A stretch of 31,476 bases of DNA from Mesotaenium endlicherianum (taxonomy: Eukaryota > Streptophyta > Zygnematophyceae > Zygnematales > Mesotaeniaceae): contig WELA01010285.1 of assembly GCA_009602735.1 (NCBI GenBank), positions 154,993 through 186,468 of the forward strand, read 5' to 3'. The position numbers were made by a program, and so were the translations under genes. The notes under the pieces are model-generated. The model was not told the DNA's origin. It saw nothing but the letters and a program-made list of their open reading frames with translations, and ran no database searches. This document shows, in pieces, positions 18,981-28,231 of the stretch (its first letter is position 1; the number at the start of each line of letters is the position of its first letter).

Positions 18981-19040
18981 AGTTACCACAGTCTTCTTTG
19001 TATGGTAAGGACAAGGTCTTAAACTAGCAACTCCCGAGAC

Positions 19041-20480
19041 ATGGAGAACCAGGATAACGAGAATGTCGAAAACCAGGCGGAAAGCCATGTAGCGGGAACC
19101 CGTACCTATTCTGAAGCAGTAGCAGATACTGCAGCTAGGGAGGCTGCAGATGAGGCAGCTGCTATTGCCGCAGTCGCAGCACAGCAAGCTGAGGAGGAGA
19201 GAGCCAGATTAGAAGCTGAACAATTAGCAAAGGCCGCTGAAGATACAGAAAGGAGGGAAGGACAGCCAGCTGACGAGCGCACTGTTGAAGAACTTATGGC
19301 ATCAAGGGCCAATGTTCTGAACCCACCTCCTGCTGTACAACTCAATGTACCCCTAGGTCAAATACGTGACCGGCTGAATGCGGCAGGAATTGCTGCTGCA
19401 GGAGCGAGAGGGATTGTTGAGGACACTACTCAGCGAGTAGATGCCAATGCTGCTGCTGCATTTGCTAATCTACCACCCCAGAGTGTAGACTTGGGAGCAT
19501 TGTTCGTTCAGATGCAGTCGCAAATGGCGACCATGTATCAGTCCCAGCAGGAGGACAAAAGAATCATAATGTCCCTACTGCGGGACAGAGACCAACTGGG
19601 GTCTCACACCACTAGTGGTGGTGGCCGAGGGCCTAGTAAGCCCAAGCCGAAACCTCCCCAGGACTATGATCCTGAGGGAAACAGAAAATATTACCTGATC
19701 AAGTTTCTCGCGGATGTTGAGCAGTGGCTGGAGAACTACCCAGAACTGCAAGATTACGAGAAGGTCAGGCACACCGGTGCGCTACTGAAAGGCAGTGCCG
19801 CAGACTGGTGGCTTTACTGGAAGGAAGAGCGTAAGGCTCGGCAACTCGGTGACCCTACGTGGGTAGAGTTTGTCGAGAAGTTGCATGAGAAGTTTGATGT
19901 CATCAACCAGCAGGAGAAAGCTATCTATGCGATGATCTCCCTGACACTGAAGCAGACCACTTCAGTTGCTGAGTTTGCTCAAAAGTTCCAAGAGAACATG
20001 ATGAAGCAGCCAGATTTGCCAGAACGGTATAGGATAGCATACTTCAGGTATGGCTTGAAATCCGAGGTCTCTGGTCATTCTGCTGAGAAAAAGTATGAGA
20101 AACTGGCTGACTTGATCCAAGATGCTGACGCCTGGGATCAGCAGCTGTTCAATCACAAGCGCCAGAGTAACGCTTTGGTGTCTAAGATTGTCAAAAAGCC
20201 CCACGGTTCCTACAATGCAATTGAAGGAGACCAGGCTGAGGATAATCAGGGTGATGAATATGAGTATGAGTACAATGCTATTCAGTCTAGAGGTAGAGGT
20301 GGTTCCTCTCGAGGTGGCTATGGAAGGGGTGATGGAAGGACTAAGCCGAGACCAACCTCAGCAAAATCCACTAGCTACCATTGTCAGCAGAAAGGTCACT
20401 ACAGAGAACAGTGTCCAGTCAAGCACCTGCCCAAGGTCGAGAGAAAAGACCAGCCTTTAAAAGACAGCAACAGTCAGTAA
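19041..20480 (+). CDS. gag: Element 2 Gag
   Basis: 479 codons from ATG 19041. An upstream in-frame ATG at 19002 is cut by TAA at 19020; element 3 has CAA at that site and starts from the upstream ATG, so this copy has lost its first 13 codons or re-initiates. An Ala/Glu-rich coiled-coil-like N-terminus (about residues 20-85) precedes a capsid-type domain ([32 protein letters not shown]). An RG-rich stretch follows, then one zinc knuckle whose first Cys is Ser here (codon 20373-20375; [14 protein letters not shown]). It overlaps pol in the -1 frame at the 3' end. Confidence 0.9.
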   Translation: MENQDNENVENQAESHVAGTRTYSEAVADTAAREAADEAAAIAAVAAQQAEEERARLEAEQLAKAAEDTERREGQPADERTVEELMASRANVLNPPPAVQLNVPLGQIRDRLNAAGIAAAGARGIVEDTTQRVDANAAAAFANLPPQSVDLGALFVQMQSQMATMYQSQQEDKRIIMSLLRDRDQLGSHTTSGGGRGPSKPKPKPPQDYDPEGNRKYYLIKFLADVEQWLENYPELQDYEKVRHTGALLKGSAADWWLYWKEERKARQLGDPTWVEFVEKLHEKFDVINQQEKAIYAMISLTLKQTTSVAEFAQKFQENMMKQPDLPERYRIAYFRYGLKSEVSGHSAEKKYEKLADLIQDADAWDQQLFNHKRQSNALVSKIVKKPHGSYNAIEGDQAEDNQGDEYEYEYNAIQSRGRGGSSRGGYGRGDGRTKPRPTSAKSTSYHCQQKGHYREQCPVKHLPKVERKDQPLKDSNSQ

Positions 20481-20496
20481 TCCAGTCTACTGACTG
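20456..20496 (+). promoter_or_regulatory. Programmed -1 frameshift signal, element 2
   Basis: The slippery heptamer T TTA AAA (20456-20462) is in phase with gag. After an 8-nt spacer comes a perfect 9-bp hairpin: arm CAGTCAGTA (20471-20479), 8-nt loop, arm TACTGACTG (20488-20496). The gag stop (20478-20480) lies at the end of the 5' arm. A -1 slip moves exactly into the pol frame, which is open. This is the standard X XXY YYZ plus stem design. Confidence 0.85.
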
Positions 20497-21913
20497 TGAG
20501 GATGCTAGAGATAGTGAGTCGTCACTAGCTGCCCTCGTAGCAGGTATTATGGGTCCTGCTGAACTGGATTCACTATGCATGCCTGACAAACAGATAAAGG
20601 AGACCATCAGCAATATAGACGTCCAGAGAGTGCACACTCTGGATGCTCTTGTTCCACCTGATGTCCAACATTTCTTTGCTACGTCAGGAGAACAATGCGA
20701 AAGTCAGGAAAAGACAGTCCCCCCTATCCTACTGCATTGCATGATTGCAGGTAGGAAGGTGAGGGCAATTGTTGACGGAGGGGCGTCACATACTTTTATC
20801 CACAAGGACTTAGTTAAGCGGCTAAGGCTGCCTACTGTCACCCAAGGGAATAGAAAAATATTCCTTGGAGATGCCTCAAGTATCCCGGGAGGAGTGATAA
20901 CCAAGCCTGTTGAGGTCCAGTTAGGTTCTGGCATTGCAATTCTAACTCAAACGCTTACATTTGAGGTACTCAACACTGGCTTTTATGATCTCGTGCTAGG
21001 CAGGTCCTGGCGTAATAGACATCAAGCTGAAGTGTGTTGGAGCAGAGGTACAGTTAAAGTGAGAGGAGCCAGCGATGGGCAGACTGACTTGGCACCCACC
21101 AGTGCTCTTCCTCTTGTCCTGTGTGGATGGCAAATGAAGGAAAAGAAGAGGCTTCCAGAAGGATGCAAGTTGCTGAATGCAATGGAGTTCGTCAAAAGCT
21201 GGAACCAGAAGGAAGACGAAAAGTTCTGTTTGCTGCTAAGAGAGGTACTTCCTCAACCGGAAGAAGTGGTTGAGAAAAAGGTAAGCCCTCCGGAGCACCC
21301 TACTGCCGGAAACATTGTTGCTCAGTACACGGATGTGTTTAATATGCCTCCAGGACTACCCCCTAAGCGGGAAGTAGATCATAGGATTGATTTATTACCT
21401 GGGAGCCAGCCACCCTGGCAACGCACGTATGGCTTGTCTTATTTGGAGAGTGAGGAGTTGAAAACACAGATTGCAGAGCTGGAGGAAAATGGTTACATTT
21501 CTCCCAGTAAATCACCGTACGGCGCACCTATCCTATTTGTTAAGAAAAAGGATGGCAGTATGCGGATGTGTGTGGATTACAGAGCCCTGAACAGAATTAC
21601 GGTAAAGAACAAGTATGCTTTACCCAGAATCGAGGACTTGCTTGATACCCTGTCTGGCGCTAAGGTGTTCAGTAAGATAGATCTCAAGAGTGGTTATGAT
21701 CAAATCAGAATTGCTGAGGGGGATGAACACAAGACTGCTTTCCGCACACGTTATGGACACTATGAGTTCACCGTGATGCCATTTGGACTGACTAATGCTC
21801 CCGCAACCTTCATGTGTGCCATGAATGACATTTTCAGACCTTATTTGGATAAATTTGTGCAAGTTTTCCTGGATGATATTTCAAAGATGAAGCTCAGCAC
21901 ACTGAACACTTAA
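20462..21913 (+). CDS. pol: Element 2 Pol, part 1: protease and reverse transcriptase, truncated by frameshift
   Basis: Read in -1 relative to gag. The protease has the DGGA variant of the active site ([14 protein letters not shown]; Asp codon 20774) and a later LVLGRSW. RT begins around 21500: [38 protein letters not shown] (His of the usual GYHQIR replaced by Asp), [13 protein letters not shown], and the catalytic box VFLDDI (about 21862-21880). Directly after this box, 10 nt present in element 3 are missing, so the frame ends at TAA 21911-21913. The polymerase would lack its thumb and connection. Confidence 0.9.
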   Translation, partial: RQQQSVIQSTDCEDARDSESSLAALVAGIMGPAELDSLCMPDKQIKETISNIDVQRVHTLDALVPPDVQHFFATSGEQCESQEKTVPPILLHCMIAGRKVRAIVDGGASHTFIHKDLVKRLRLPTVTQGNRKIFLGDASSIPGGVITKPVEVQLGSGIAILTQTLTFEVLNTGFYDLVLGRSWRNRHQAEVCWSRGTVKVRGASDGQTDLAPTSALPLVLCGWQMKEKKRLPEGCKLLNAMEFVKSWNQKEDEKFCLLLREVLPQPEEVVEKKVSPPEHPTAGNIVAQYTDVFNMPPGLPPKREVDHRIDLLPGSQPPWQRTYGLSYLESEELKTQIAELEENGYISPSKSPYGAPILFVKKKDGSMRMCVDYRALNRITVKNKYALPRIEDLLDTLSGAKVFSKIDLKSGYDQIRIAEGDEHKTAFRTRYGHYEFTVMPFGLTNAPATFMCAMNDIFRPYLDKFVQVFLDDISKMKLSTLNT

Positions 21914-24255
21914 AGACAGTCCTGGACACTCTGCGGAAAAATCACTTATATGCTAAAATGAGCAAGTGTGATTTCTTTAAGAAAAGTATTGAATTCTTAG
22001 GCCACGTTGTCAGTAAAGAGGGCATCAGTGTGGATCCTAAGAAATTCCAGACCATAAGGGACTGGCCAGTACCACAGTATGTCCCTGAAGTTAGATCCTT
22101 CCTTGGGTTGGCTAACTACTATAGGAGATTCATTGAGAGTTATTCCACAAAGGCCAGTAAACTGACTGACCTTACTAAGAAAGACATAGGGTATGTGTGG
22201 GGGGAAGAGCAGCAGGCGGCCTTCCACACCCTTAAAGATGCCCTTTGTTCTGCCCCAGTGCTAGCCGTGTATGACCCCAGCAAACCGGTGCAGGTGGTTA
22301 CTGATGCCTCTGACTTTGCCATGGGTGCTATTTTGTTGCAGCCTGCTGAGAAAACCACAAAAGATGGTAAGGTACGGCAGGAGTGGCATCCTGTGTTGTA
22401 CGAGTCTATGAAATTTAATCCAGCGGAGATTCATTACTCAGTGCATGGTAAAGAGCTGCTAGCTATCATTCATGTACTCAAACAGTGGAGAGCATACTTA
22501 CATGGTAAAGCTTTTAAGGTGATTACGGATCATCTAGCTCTGACCCACTTTCAGAAGAAGTCCAAATTGTCGAGGAGGGAGAACCGCTGGAGCCAGATGC
22601 TGGAGCAGTTCCAAGTCCAGATCGACTACAAACCAGGGAAGTTGAATCCTGCTGATGCACTCTCTAGAAGACCTGACTTGCAAGAAAGGAACTTTAGTCA
22701 GCATGCTGTAGATAAAGTCCTGTGTGCACTCACTTCACTAAAGGTGAAAAAGTCCTTCCTTGAACAACTTAGGAAAGCCTACCTTTCTGACCCAACATTT
22801 GAGCCCAGCCCCACTACTGGTATGTGTCGTGCTACCGCACTCGGGTATAAGCTCAAGGGAGGGGTCTGGGTGACTGAAACCACTTCAGGCAGGCTGAAGC
22901 TGGTCATTCCTAATAATTTGGAAATAAGGTCTCTCTTACTGAGTCAAGCTCATGACAGTCTCCTGGGTGGACATTTGGGGCAGGCCAAAACTGTTGGCAA
23001 ACTGGCAAAACATTATCATTGGGAGGGGTTACCCCGGGAGGTCTTGAAATATGTCAAGTCCTGTGACCAGTGTCAGAGAAATAAGTCTCGGCACACACCA
23101 CCCGGAGGTCTCTTGCAACCGCTACCCATCCCAGCGGGACGCTGGGAAACTATATCCATGGACTGGGTGGTCTCACTACCAAGAACTGCCAACGGGCATG
23201 ATTCAATACTGGTAGTCGTGGATAAACTGACAAAAATGGTCATTTTTATCCCCACAACTGTCAAAGTGACTGCACTCGAAACAGCGAGACAGTTTTACAA
23301 CCATGTAGTATGCCAACATGGGCTCCCTTCTAATATCATCTCAGACAGAGACTCAAAATTCACCTCTAAGTTCTGGAGAGCTTTAATGGGGTTAATGGGA
23401 GTCAAACAGCTGCTCAGCACAGCAAACCACCCTCAGACTGATGGGCAGACTGAAAGAACTAACCGAGTTCTGCAGGAGGTGCTGAGAGCATATATTAACC
23501 AAAAACAAGATAATTGGGATGACCTGTTGCCTCAAATTCAGTTTGCGGTCAACAGTGCGGTGCACGCGTCAACGGGCAAAACTCCTTTTGAACTCAGCCT
23601 GGGTAGAGTCCCTAAGTCTCCTCTAGATGTGCTAGGGGAATCTTTAACTCACCCTGAAGGGATTGACAACCCGGTCTCCCTCCAGTTAACTCAGGAGTTT
23701 GCTGACACCCTGTCAGAAGTCCAACGAAACTTGCACACGGCCCAAGAAAACCAACAAAAATACGCTAATCAACACCGTCGGGAACTGACATTTTCCAAGG
23801 GGGATTTAGTCAAACTGCATTCTCAGCACCTGTACCTCCCTGGTGTGGTCAAGAAAAAGCTTGGCCCTGTCTGGGTCGGTCCATATTCGGTGGTCCGTCG
23901 TGTCGGTCAGAATGCTTACAAACTGAACATGTCAGCTGAATACAAGGGGCACCCGGTCTTTAATGTCTCCTTCCTGGAACCGTACATCAAAGGTGATACA
24001 CTGTTCACAGGTCGGTTCCCTGTCCAACCGGGACCGGTCCCCGCTGTCCGGGACGGCGACCCTGAGGAATATGAGGTCGATGAGATTTTAGACGCTCGCT
24101 CGGTCCGTCGATCGTCTAAATATGTCATGAAATACCTCATTCGATGGAAGGGTTACGATGCCTCTGGGGACACTTGGGAGTTTAAGGACCACTTGACCAA
24201 TGCCAAAGGGGCGTTGACACGGTTCCACCTTCGGGCCGCTGGAGTCCCTCCATAA
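21886..24255 (+). CDS. pol: Element 2 Pol, part 2: RT end, RNase H, integrase, chromodomain
   Basis: Continues Pol in the frame created by the 10-nt deletion; first ATG at 21958. RT thumb text ([23 protein letters not shown]) leads to RNase H ([32 protein letters not shown]). Integrase follows: the HHCC zinc finger with His in LLGGHLGQ and CDQC (about 22950-23080); the DDE core with Asp in MDWVVSLP, Asp in IISDRDSKF and Glu in [10 protein letters not shown]; and a GPY-type module ([13 protein letters not shown]). It ends in a chromodomain at about 24064-24228 ([11 protein letters not shown] ... [16 protein letters not shown]). Chromodomains of such integrases bind methylated histone H3 and guide insertion into silent chromatin in studied relatives. 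Apart from the upstream frameshift this half is intact. Confidence 0.9.
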   Translation, partial: DEAQHTEHLKTVLDTLRKNHLYAKMSKCDFFKKSIEFLGHVVSKEGISVDPKKFQTIRDWPVPQYVPEVRSFLGLANYYRRFIESYSTKASKLTDLTKKDIGYVWGEEQQAAFHTLKDALCSAPVLAVYDPSKPVQVVTDASDFAMGAILLQPAEKTTKDGKVRQEWHPVLYESMKFNPAEIHYSVHGKELLAIIHVLKQWRAYLHGKAFKVITDHLALTHFQKKSKLSRRENRWSQMLEQFQVQIDYKPGKLNPADALSRRPDLQERNFSQHAVDKVLCALTSLKVKKSFLEQLRKAYLSDPTFEPSPTTGMCRATALGYKLKGGVWVTETTSGRLKLVIPNNLEIRSLLLSQAHDSLLGGHLGQAKTVGKLAKHYHWEGLPREVLKYVKSCDQCQRNKSRHTPPGGLLQPLPIPAGRWETISMDWVVSLPRTANGHDSILVVVDKLTKMVIFIPTTVKVTALETARQFYNHVVCQHGLPSNIISDRDSKFTSKFWRALMGLMGVKQLLSTANHPQTDGQTERTNRVLQEVLRAYINQKQDNWDDLLPQIQFAVNSAVHASTGKTPFELSLGRVPKSPLDVLGESLTHPEGIDNPVSLQLTQEFADTLSEVQRNLHTAQENQQKYANQHRRELTFSKGDLVKLHSQHLYLPGVVKKKLGPVWVGPYSVVRRVGQNAYKLNMSAEYKGHPVFNVSFLEPYIKGDTLFTGRFPVQPGPVPAVRDGDPEEYEVDEILDARSVRRSSKYVMKYLIRWKGYDASGDTWEFKDHLTNAKGALTRFHLRAAGVPP

Positions 24256-24522
24256 CTGTCATTTCAGTTGACACGGGAAGGTGACAGGCGGTCCTGTCTC
24301 CATTTAAGTTGGAGGGGAAAATATATGACAGTTAGTGAGCGAGAGCGATAAAAACACACTCATACGTTTATGTGTAGCGCATCGCAACTACGTCAACTTT
24401 TAGCAATCATCCTGTAAGGTAAACAGCAGCGAAGCCACTATACTAAATACTAACATACTTCCTGCAATCCCTATGACAAAGGTCCATATCCTACTAACTT
24501 GTGCCCTGGTTACATGTGCAGG
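24256..24522 (+). other. Spacer between pol and ORF3 with intron-like module
   Basis: After the pol stop there is AAGGTGACAGGC (24278-24289) and TTAAGTTGGAGGG (24304-24316), both repeated again near the 3' LTR. A GATAAAAAC box (24347) could serve as a TATA-like element. A GTAAGG donor-like site (24414), two TACTAAC branch-like motifs (24448-24454 and 24492-24498) and a GTGCAG acceptor-like end (24516-24521) sit just before the ORF3 ATG. The implied intron would be 108 nt (24414-24521). Confidence 0.5.
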
Positions 24523-26199
24523 ATGGCGCCCACCACACAAAAGGAGGACAGAAAGCGCAAGGCAGAAGAAGCCAGGAGGACAATGGAGCAATACCAGAAG
24601 GAGCTGGCGGCGACGTCCCTCACCAGGAGAGAACAAGAAAGGGTCCGCAAACAACAAGAGGCGGCAGAAGAGGCACAGAGGAAGAAGGATCAGGAAGCGG
24701 AAAACCTCAGGAAGGCTGAGGAGGAGAGACAGAAGAAACAGCAAGAAGAAGCGGCAGCGGCAGAAGAGGAGAAAAGAAAAAAGATTGAAGCGGACAGACA
24801 GAAGAGCTTGGCCACTTACAGGTATACTGTGGTGGGTGGCCAAAACTTCGATAACCTGAAGGAAGCATTGCTGGCAGCCCAGGAGATCAACAGGCTGGAA
24901 CAGACAACACTGCTACAGAAGGAAGGAGCTACAGCACTGGACAGGTACATCGAGACACACACCGGCGTGGTCCTTTACGAAGATTATGCTAAGATGGTGG
25001 GCTATACAGCAGAGCAGGCCCGGTATCTCGCAGATGATTCAGAGGACAAGCCGGTCCCCATACCGGGAATAGTGGGAGATCAGAGACTCATCCGGATGGT
25101 GAGCATGCGGCCCGATAGCTTTAAGGATACGGTATTCTACCTCACACTCCTGCCAGCTTACAATGAAGTTGAGAGAAGGAGCTGGGAGTACTTGGCCAGG
25201 GAAGCAGGACAGCAGATGTTCTCTCCCCACTGGTTCCCGTGTAAACTGAGGAAGGCTGAGCACGGACCCCAGTACTACCAGCAGCCAACAGACTGGAGGT
25301 GGATGACCGTCACAAATAAGAAGCAGGAGTGTGACCGAGCCCAACCGGATGACTTCCACTATGGCCTAGACGGCTATCTCATCCTACCACCTCACATTGC
25401 CCCTTGGGACCCCAGGCTGAATGGATGCCTGAGCAATATGAATGCAGAGACCAAGGAGCATAGGAGGAGGGGAAGAGACTACTTCTCTAAGGGAAAGCAT
25501 GCCTTTGTCAAATGGGCAAAGAATGCAGGCCGGATAGATATCAGTAGGCTGAAGGCCAAGCAACCTCCAGCGCGCCCTAAGAAAGGGAGGTCGGTAGACT
25601 ACTCCATGTCTACTAGGGAGCAGGACGACTTAGTGGACGAGACCCCTACTCTCTCCGAGGAGGAGGATGAGGAGGATGAGGAAGAAGAACAAGGCAGAGG
25701 AGAAGCATCAGCAGCAGGTACTCAGGATACCCAGGGGCAGGCAGGGGCGCTCCCTAAAGAACCACGATCAGGTATTTGGAATGTGATCCCCGTTATGGCG
25801 ACAACTGGACCCCGCGCTCGCTCCCCCAGCCCACCTGCCCAAGCAGGGGAAGAAGCTGATCTGACTGTACTGGGCAGCAGACACAGGCAGAAATCCCCAG
25901 AGGACAGGGGTGCCAGAAGAGGGACACGCGGGTGGGCCAGAGGTATGCCGGCCTCCCCCTCCGCTCAGGGGCATGTACCTCTAGCCAATGTATTTCAGCA
26001 TCCTACTGGAATGCCTGTCTATGTGGGGATCAACACCCAAGTGGTTGAAGAGCAGGCTACCATCCTTCGTTCTCCTCGAGGTCCAACTTTAGAGCAAACA
26101 GGGTTCTTTAGAAGGCCAGCTGACAGACCTAGAGGGCTGTCCAGATCTAGGTCCAAATCTCCGTCTCCTGACCCTGAAGTCCCAGGAACAATCCCTTAA
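24523..26199 (+). CDS. Element 2 extra ORF (ORF3), function unknown
   Basis: About 558 codons; I choose ATG 24523 (AGGATGG context), though ATG 24514 is also in frame. Residues about 5-95 form a highly charged Lys/Glu/Arg/Gln coiled coil. Residues about 100-345 look like a folded domain with many aromatic residues (YRYTVVGGQNFDNLKEALLA, HWFPCKLRKAEHGPQYYQQP, DDFHYGLDGYLILPPHIAPW). A poly-acidic patch (EEEDEEDEEEEQ) and a Pro/Arg/Ser-rich tail with RSRSKSPSP follow. There is no signal peptide or membrane span, so it is not an envelope-like protein. The distal chromovirus position and the intact frame suggest a function for the element, perhaps RNA or chromatin binding. I do not recognise the family. 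Confidence 0.75.
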   Translation: MAPTTQKEDRKRKAEEARRTMEQYQKELAATSLTRREQERVRKQQEAAEEAQRKKDQEAENLRKAEEERQKKQQEEAAAAEEEKRKKIEADRQKSLATYRYTVVGGQNFDNLKEALLAAQEINRLEQTTLLQKEGATALDRYIETHTGVVLYEDYAKMVGYTAEQARYLADDSEDKPVPIPGIVGDQRLIRMVSMRPDSFKDTVFYLTLLPAYNEVERRSWEYLAREAGQQMFSPHWFPCKLRKAEHGPQYYQQPTDWRWMTVTNKKQECDRAQPDDFHYGLDGYLILPPHIAPWDPRLNGCLSNMNAETKEHRRRGRDYFSKGKHAFVKWAKNAGRIDISRLKAKQPPARPKKGRSVDYSMSTREQDDLVDETPTLSEEEDEEDEEEEQGRGEASAAGTQDTQGQAGALPKEPRSGIWNVIPVMATTGPRARSPSPPAQAGEEADLTVLGSRHRQKSPEDRGARRGTRGWARGMPASPSAQGHVPLANVFQHPTGMPVYVGINTQVVEEQATILRSPRGPTLEQTGFFRRPADRPRGLSRSRSKSPSPDPEVPGTIP

Positions 26200-26312
26200 G
26201 GTGACAGGCTGAAAAGACAGTCAGTAGGGGAGGCTGGTCAGGGTCAATTCCTTTATTTAAGGCTTTTACAGTTTAATGTTGTCGAGGCGACAACAAGTTA
26301 AGTTGGAGGGAT
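26200..26312 (+). other. 3' untranslated region and polypurine tract of element 2
   Basis: Follows the ORF3 stop. It repeats the AAGGTGACAGGC motif (26198-26209) and ends with TTAAGTTGGAGGGAT (26298-26312) directly before the LTR. The AGTTGGAGGGAT purine-rich stretch is the likely plus-strand primer. Confidence 0.75.
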
Positions 26313-27034
26313 TGTAATGAATCAGTATATTAGTAGATATAATATTTATTCAAATATAATAGTTATTTAAGTTCAGCCTACTGAACTTTAATTGATAATC
26401 AGTCTGCTGGACTTCATATATAAAATTAGTTTAATGAGTCAATCGGAAGCAGCAGGCTGAAGTCCACTTAAGTCAGCTTGTTGACCCATTCTTTGACAGC
26501 CAGCTGACTTCCGTACTCGGTAGCAGCGAATTGCCTGGACATACATCTAAGTACGATATGCTAGATGAATGGCCTGATGACATCCCCATGATGGATGGCT
26601 ATTCGGGATGATGGGAGATGGCGGTGGATTTGGCTAACCGAGGTCCTACCAACGTGGTTAACTCCCGGGTAGGCGGTGCCATCGCACTGACCGTTGAACA
26701 GTAAACTCATTCCATGTACATACGCTAGGCATTGCTCTCGGATTTGGCATACGGAAACGAGGCCAACTCTCTTGTACAGCTTACTGGGAGGAATCTGAAT
26801 CCAAGGCGAGAAGCCATTGATACGCACTGTCTTCTAACCTTGCTTATGTATGAGTTTACTGATTTGCATTATTAATGCTAGTTTACTAGCATTTGACTCA
26901 CGAGTATTATTCACTGCTAGTGTGTTGTCCTTTGCCGTTTAACCGATTAACGGAAATTACCATAAAGATTACTTGCTGATATAAAGATCTTTATTAATTT
27001 ATTAATCGCTTATTTGGTAAGACGATTCATTTCA
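26313..27034 (+). repeat. Right LTR of element 2
   Basis: 722 bp, TG at 26313-26314 and CA at 27033-27034, followed by CTACT. Full-length homologue of the left LTR, but its first 180 bp is clearly diverged from it. Confidence 0.95.
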
Positions 27035-27478
27035 CTACTGATAACCCAATCAGACTTGGGCCGCATAAGCTCAGTCAGACGTGTGGAGAAGATTTGCCAG
27101 GAGCTGCACAAGCTCGGCATGATTAAGAAATCAACCTCAGTACATGGAGCTCCCACAGTACTAGTTGCCAAGAAGGACAAGGCTGGCAATTATACAGCCA
27201 CTCGTATGTGTGGAGACTACAGACGACTGAATCTTCACACGGAGCCAGCCAGCTATGTGATGCCTACATCAGGGCGGATCTTTGCGATTGCTACCACCGA
27301 GAAGGTGTTTCGCATCATTGATCTACGCCAAGGCTTCAACCAGATCCCTATCAAAACAGAAGATCGAGGTTAGATCGCTTTCTGGGCTCAAAGGGAACTT
27401 TGGCAATGGACGGTAATGTCGTTTGGGCTGAAAAATGCCCCAGCCATCTTTCATAGGACTATGGACAAAGTGCTGGAG
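27035..27478 (+). pseudogene. Element 1 reverse transcriptase fragment, between two insertions
   Basis: Resumes element 1 after the CTACT duplication. The first codons (DNPIRLGPHKLS) read in the frame expected after 18247. A one-base shift near 27075 then moves to the frame of a gypsy RT: KKSTSVHGAPTVLVAKKD, RMCGDYRRLN, RIIDLRQGFNQIP, and after an in-frame TAG (27371-27373) MSFGLKNAPAIFHR. The sequence differs clearly from the RT of elements 2 and 3, so it is a separate lineage. It is cut at 27478 by element 3; the catalytic YxDD box and all later domains are beyond the window. Confidence 0.85.
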
Positions 27479-28197
27479 TGTAATGAATCAGTATATTAGT
27501 GGATATAATATTCATTTAAATCTAATAGTTAATTAAGTTCAGCCTGCTGAACTTTAGTTAATAATCAGTCTGCTGGACTTTACATAATTATCAGTTTAAT
27601 GACTTGGCCGAAAGCAGCAGGCTGAAGTCAACTTAAGTCAGCTTGCTGACACATTCTTTGACAGCCAGCTGACTTCCGTGCTCGGTAGCAGCGAACTGCC
27701 TTGATATGCATCTAAGTACGACCTGCTAGATGAATGGCCAGATGACATCCCCATGATGGATGGCTATTCGGGATGATGGGAGATGGCGGTGGATTTGGTT
27801 AACCGAGGTCCTACCAACGTGGTTAACTCCCGGGTAGGCGGTGCCATCGCACTGACCGTTGAACAGTAAACTCATTCCATGTACATATGCTAGGCATTGC
27901 TCTCGAGTTCGGCATTCGGAAACGAGGCCAACTCTCTTGTACAGCTTACTGAGAGAGATCTGAATCCAAGGCGAGAAGCCATTGATACGCACTGTCTTCT
28001 AACCTTGCTTATGTATGAGTTTACTGATTTGCATCATTGATGCTAGTTTACTCGCATTTGACTTACGAGTATTATTCCCTGCTAGTGTATTGTCCTTTGC
28101 CGTTTAACTAGTTAACGGAAATACCATAAAGATTACTTGCTGATATAAAGATCTTTATTAATTGTTAATCGCCTATTTGGTAAGTCGATTCATTTCA
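27479..28197 (+). repeat. Left LTR of element 3
   Basis: 719 bp, TG...CA ends, homologous to the two LTRs of element 2. In the first 180 bp it is closer to the left LTR of element 2 than the right LTR of element 2 is. Confidence 0.95.
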
Positions 28198-28198
28198 G

Positions 28199-28210
28199 TG
28201 GTATCGGAGC
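28199..28210 (+). other. Primer binding site of element 3
   Basis: TGGTATCGGAGC, identical to that of element 2 and at the same 1-base offset from the LTR. Confidence 0.85.
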
Positions 28211-28231
28211 AGTTATCACAGTCTTCTTTGT

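Larger units (their letters stand above)
18248..27034 (+). mobile_element. Element 2: complete Ty3/gypsy chromodomain retrotransposon with an extra 3' ORF
   Basis: Layout: LTR (18248-18967), primer site, gag, -1 frameshift signal, protease, RT, RNase H, integrase, chromodomain (to 24255), intron-like leader, ORF3 (24523-26199), purine tract, LTR (26313-27034). LTR ends are TG...CA and a CTACT duplication flanks the element, so both ends derive from one insertion event. RT is broken by a 10-nt deletion and the Gag zinc knuckle has lost a Cys, so this copy is probably not autonomous now. It is nested in the RT of element 1. Confidence 0.95.

Noticed and set aside
24400..24843. 147-codon minus-strand frame with Leu-rich segments
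   Set aside because: Antisense shadow of the Lys/Glu/Arg coiled coil of ORF3.
24523..26199. ORF3 as a retroviral envelope-like gene
   Set aside because: No signal peptide, no membrane span and a strongly charged composition.
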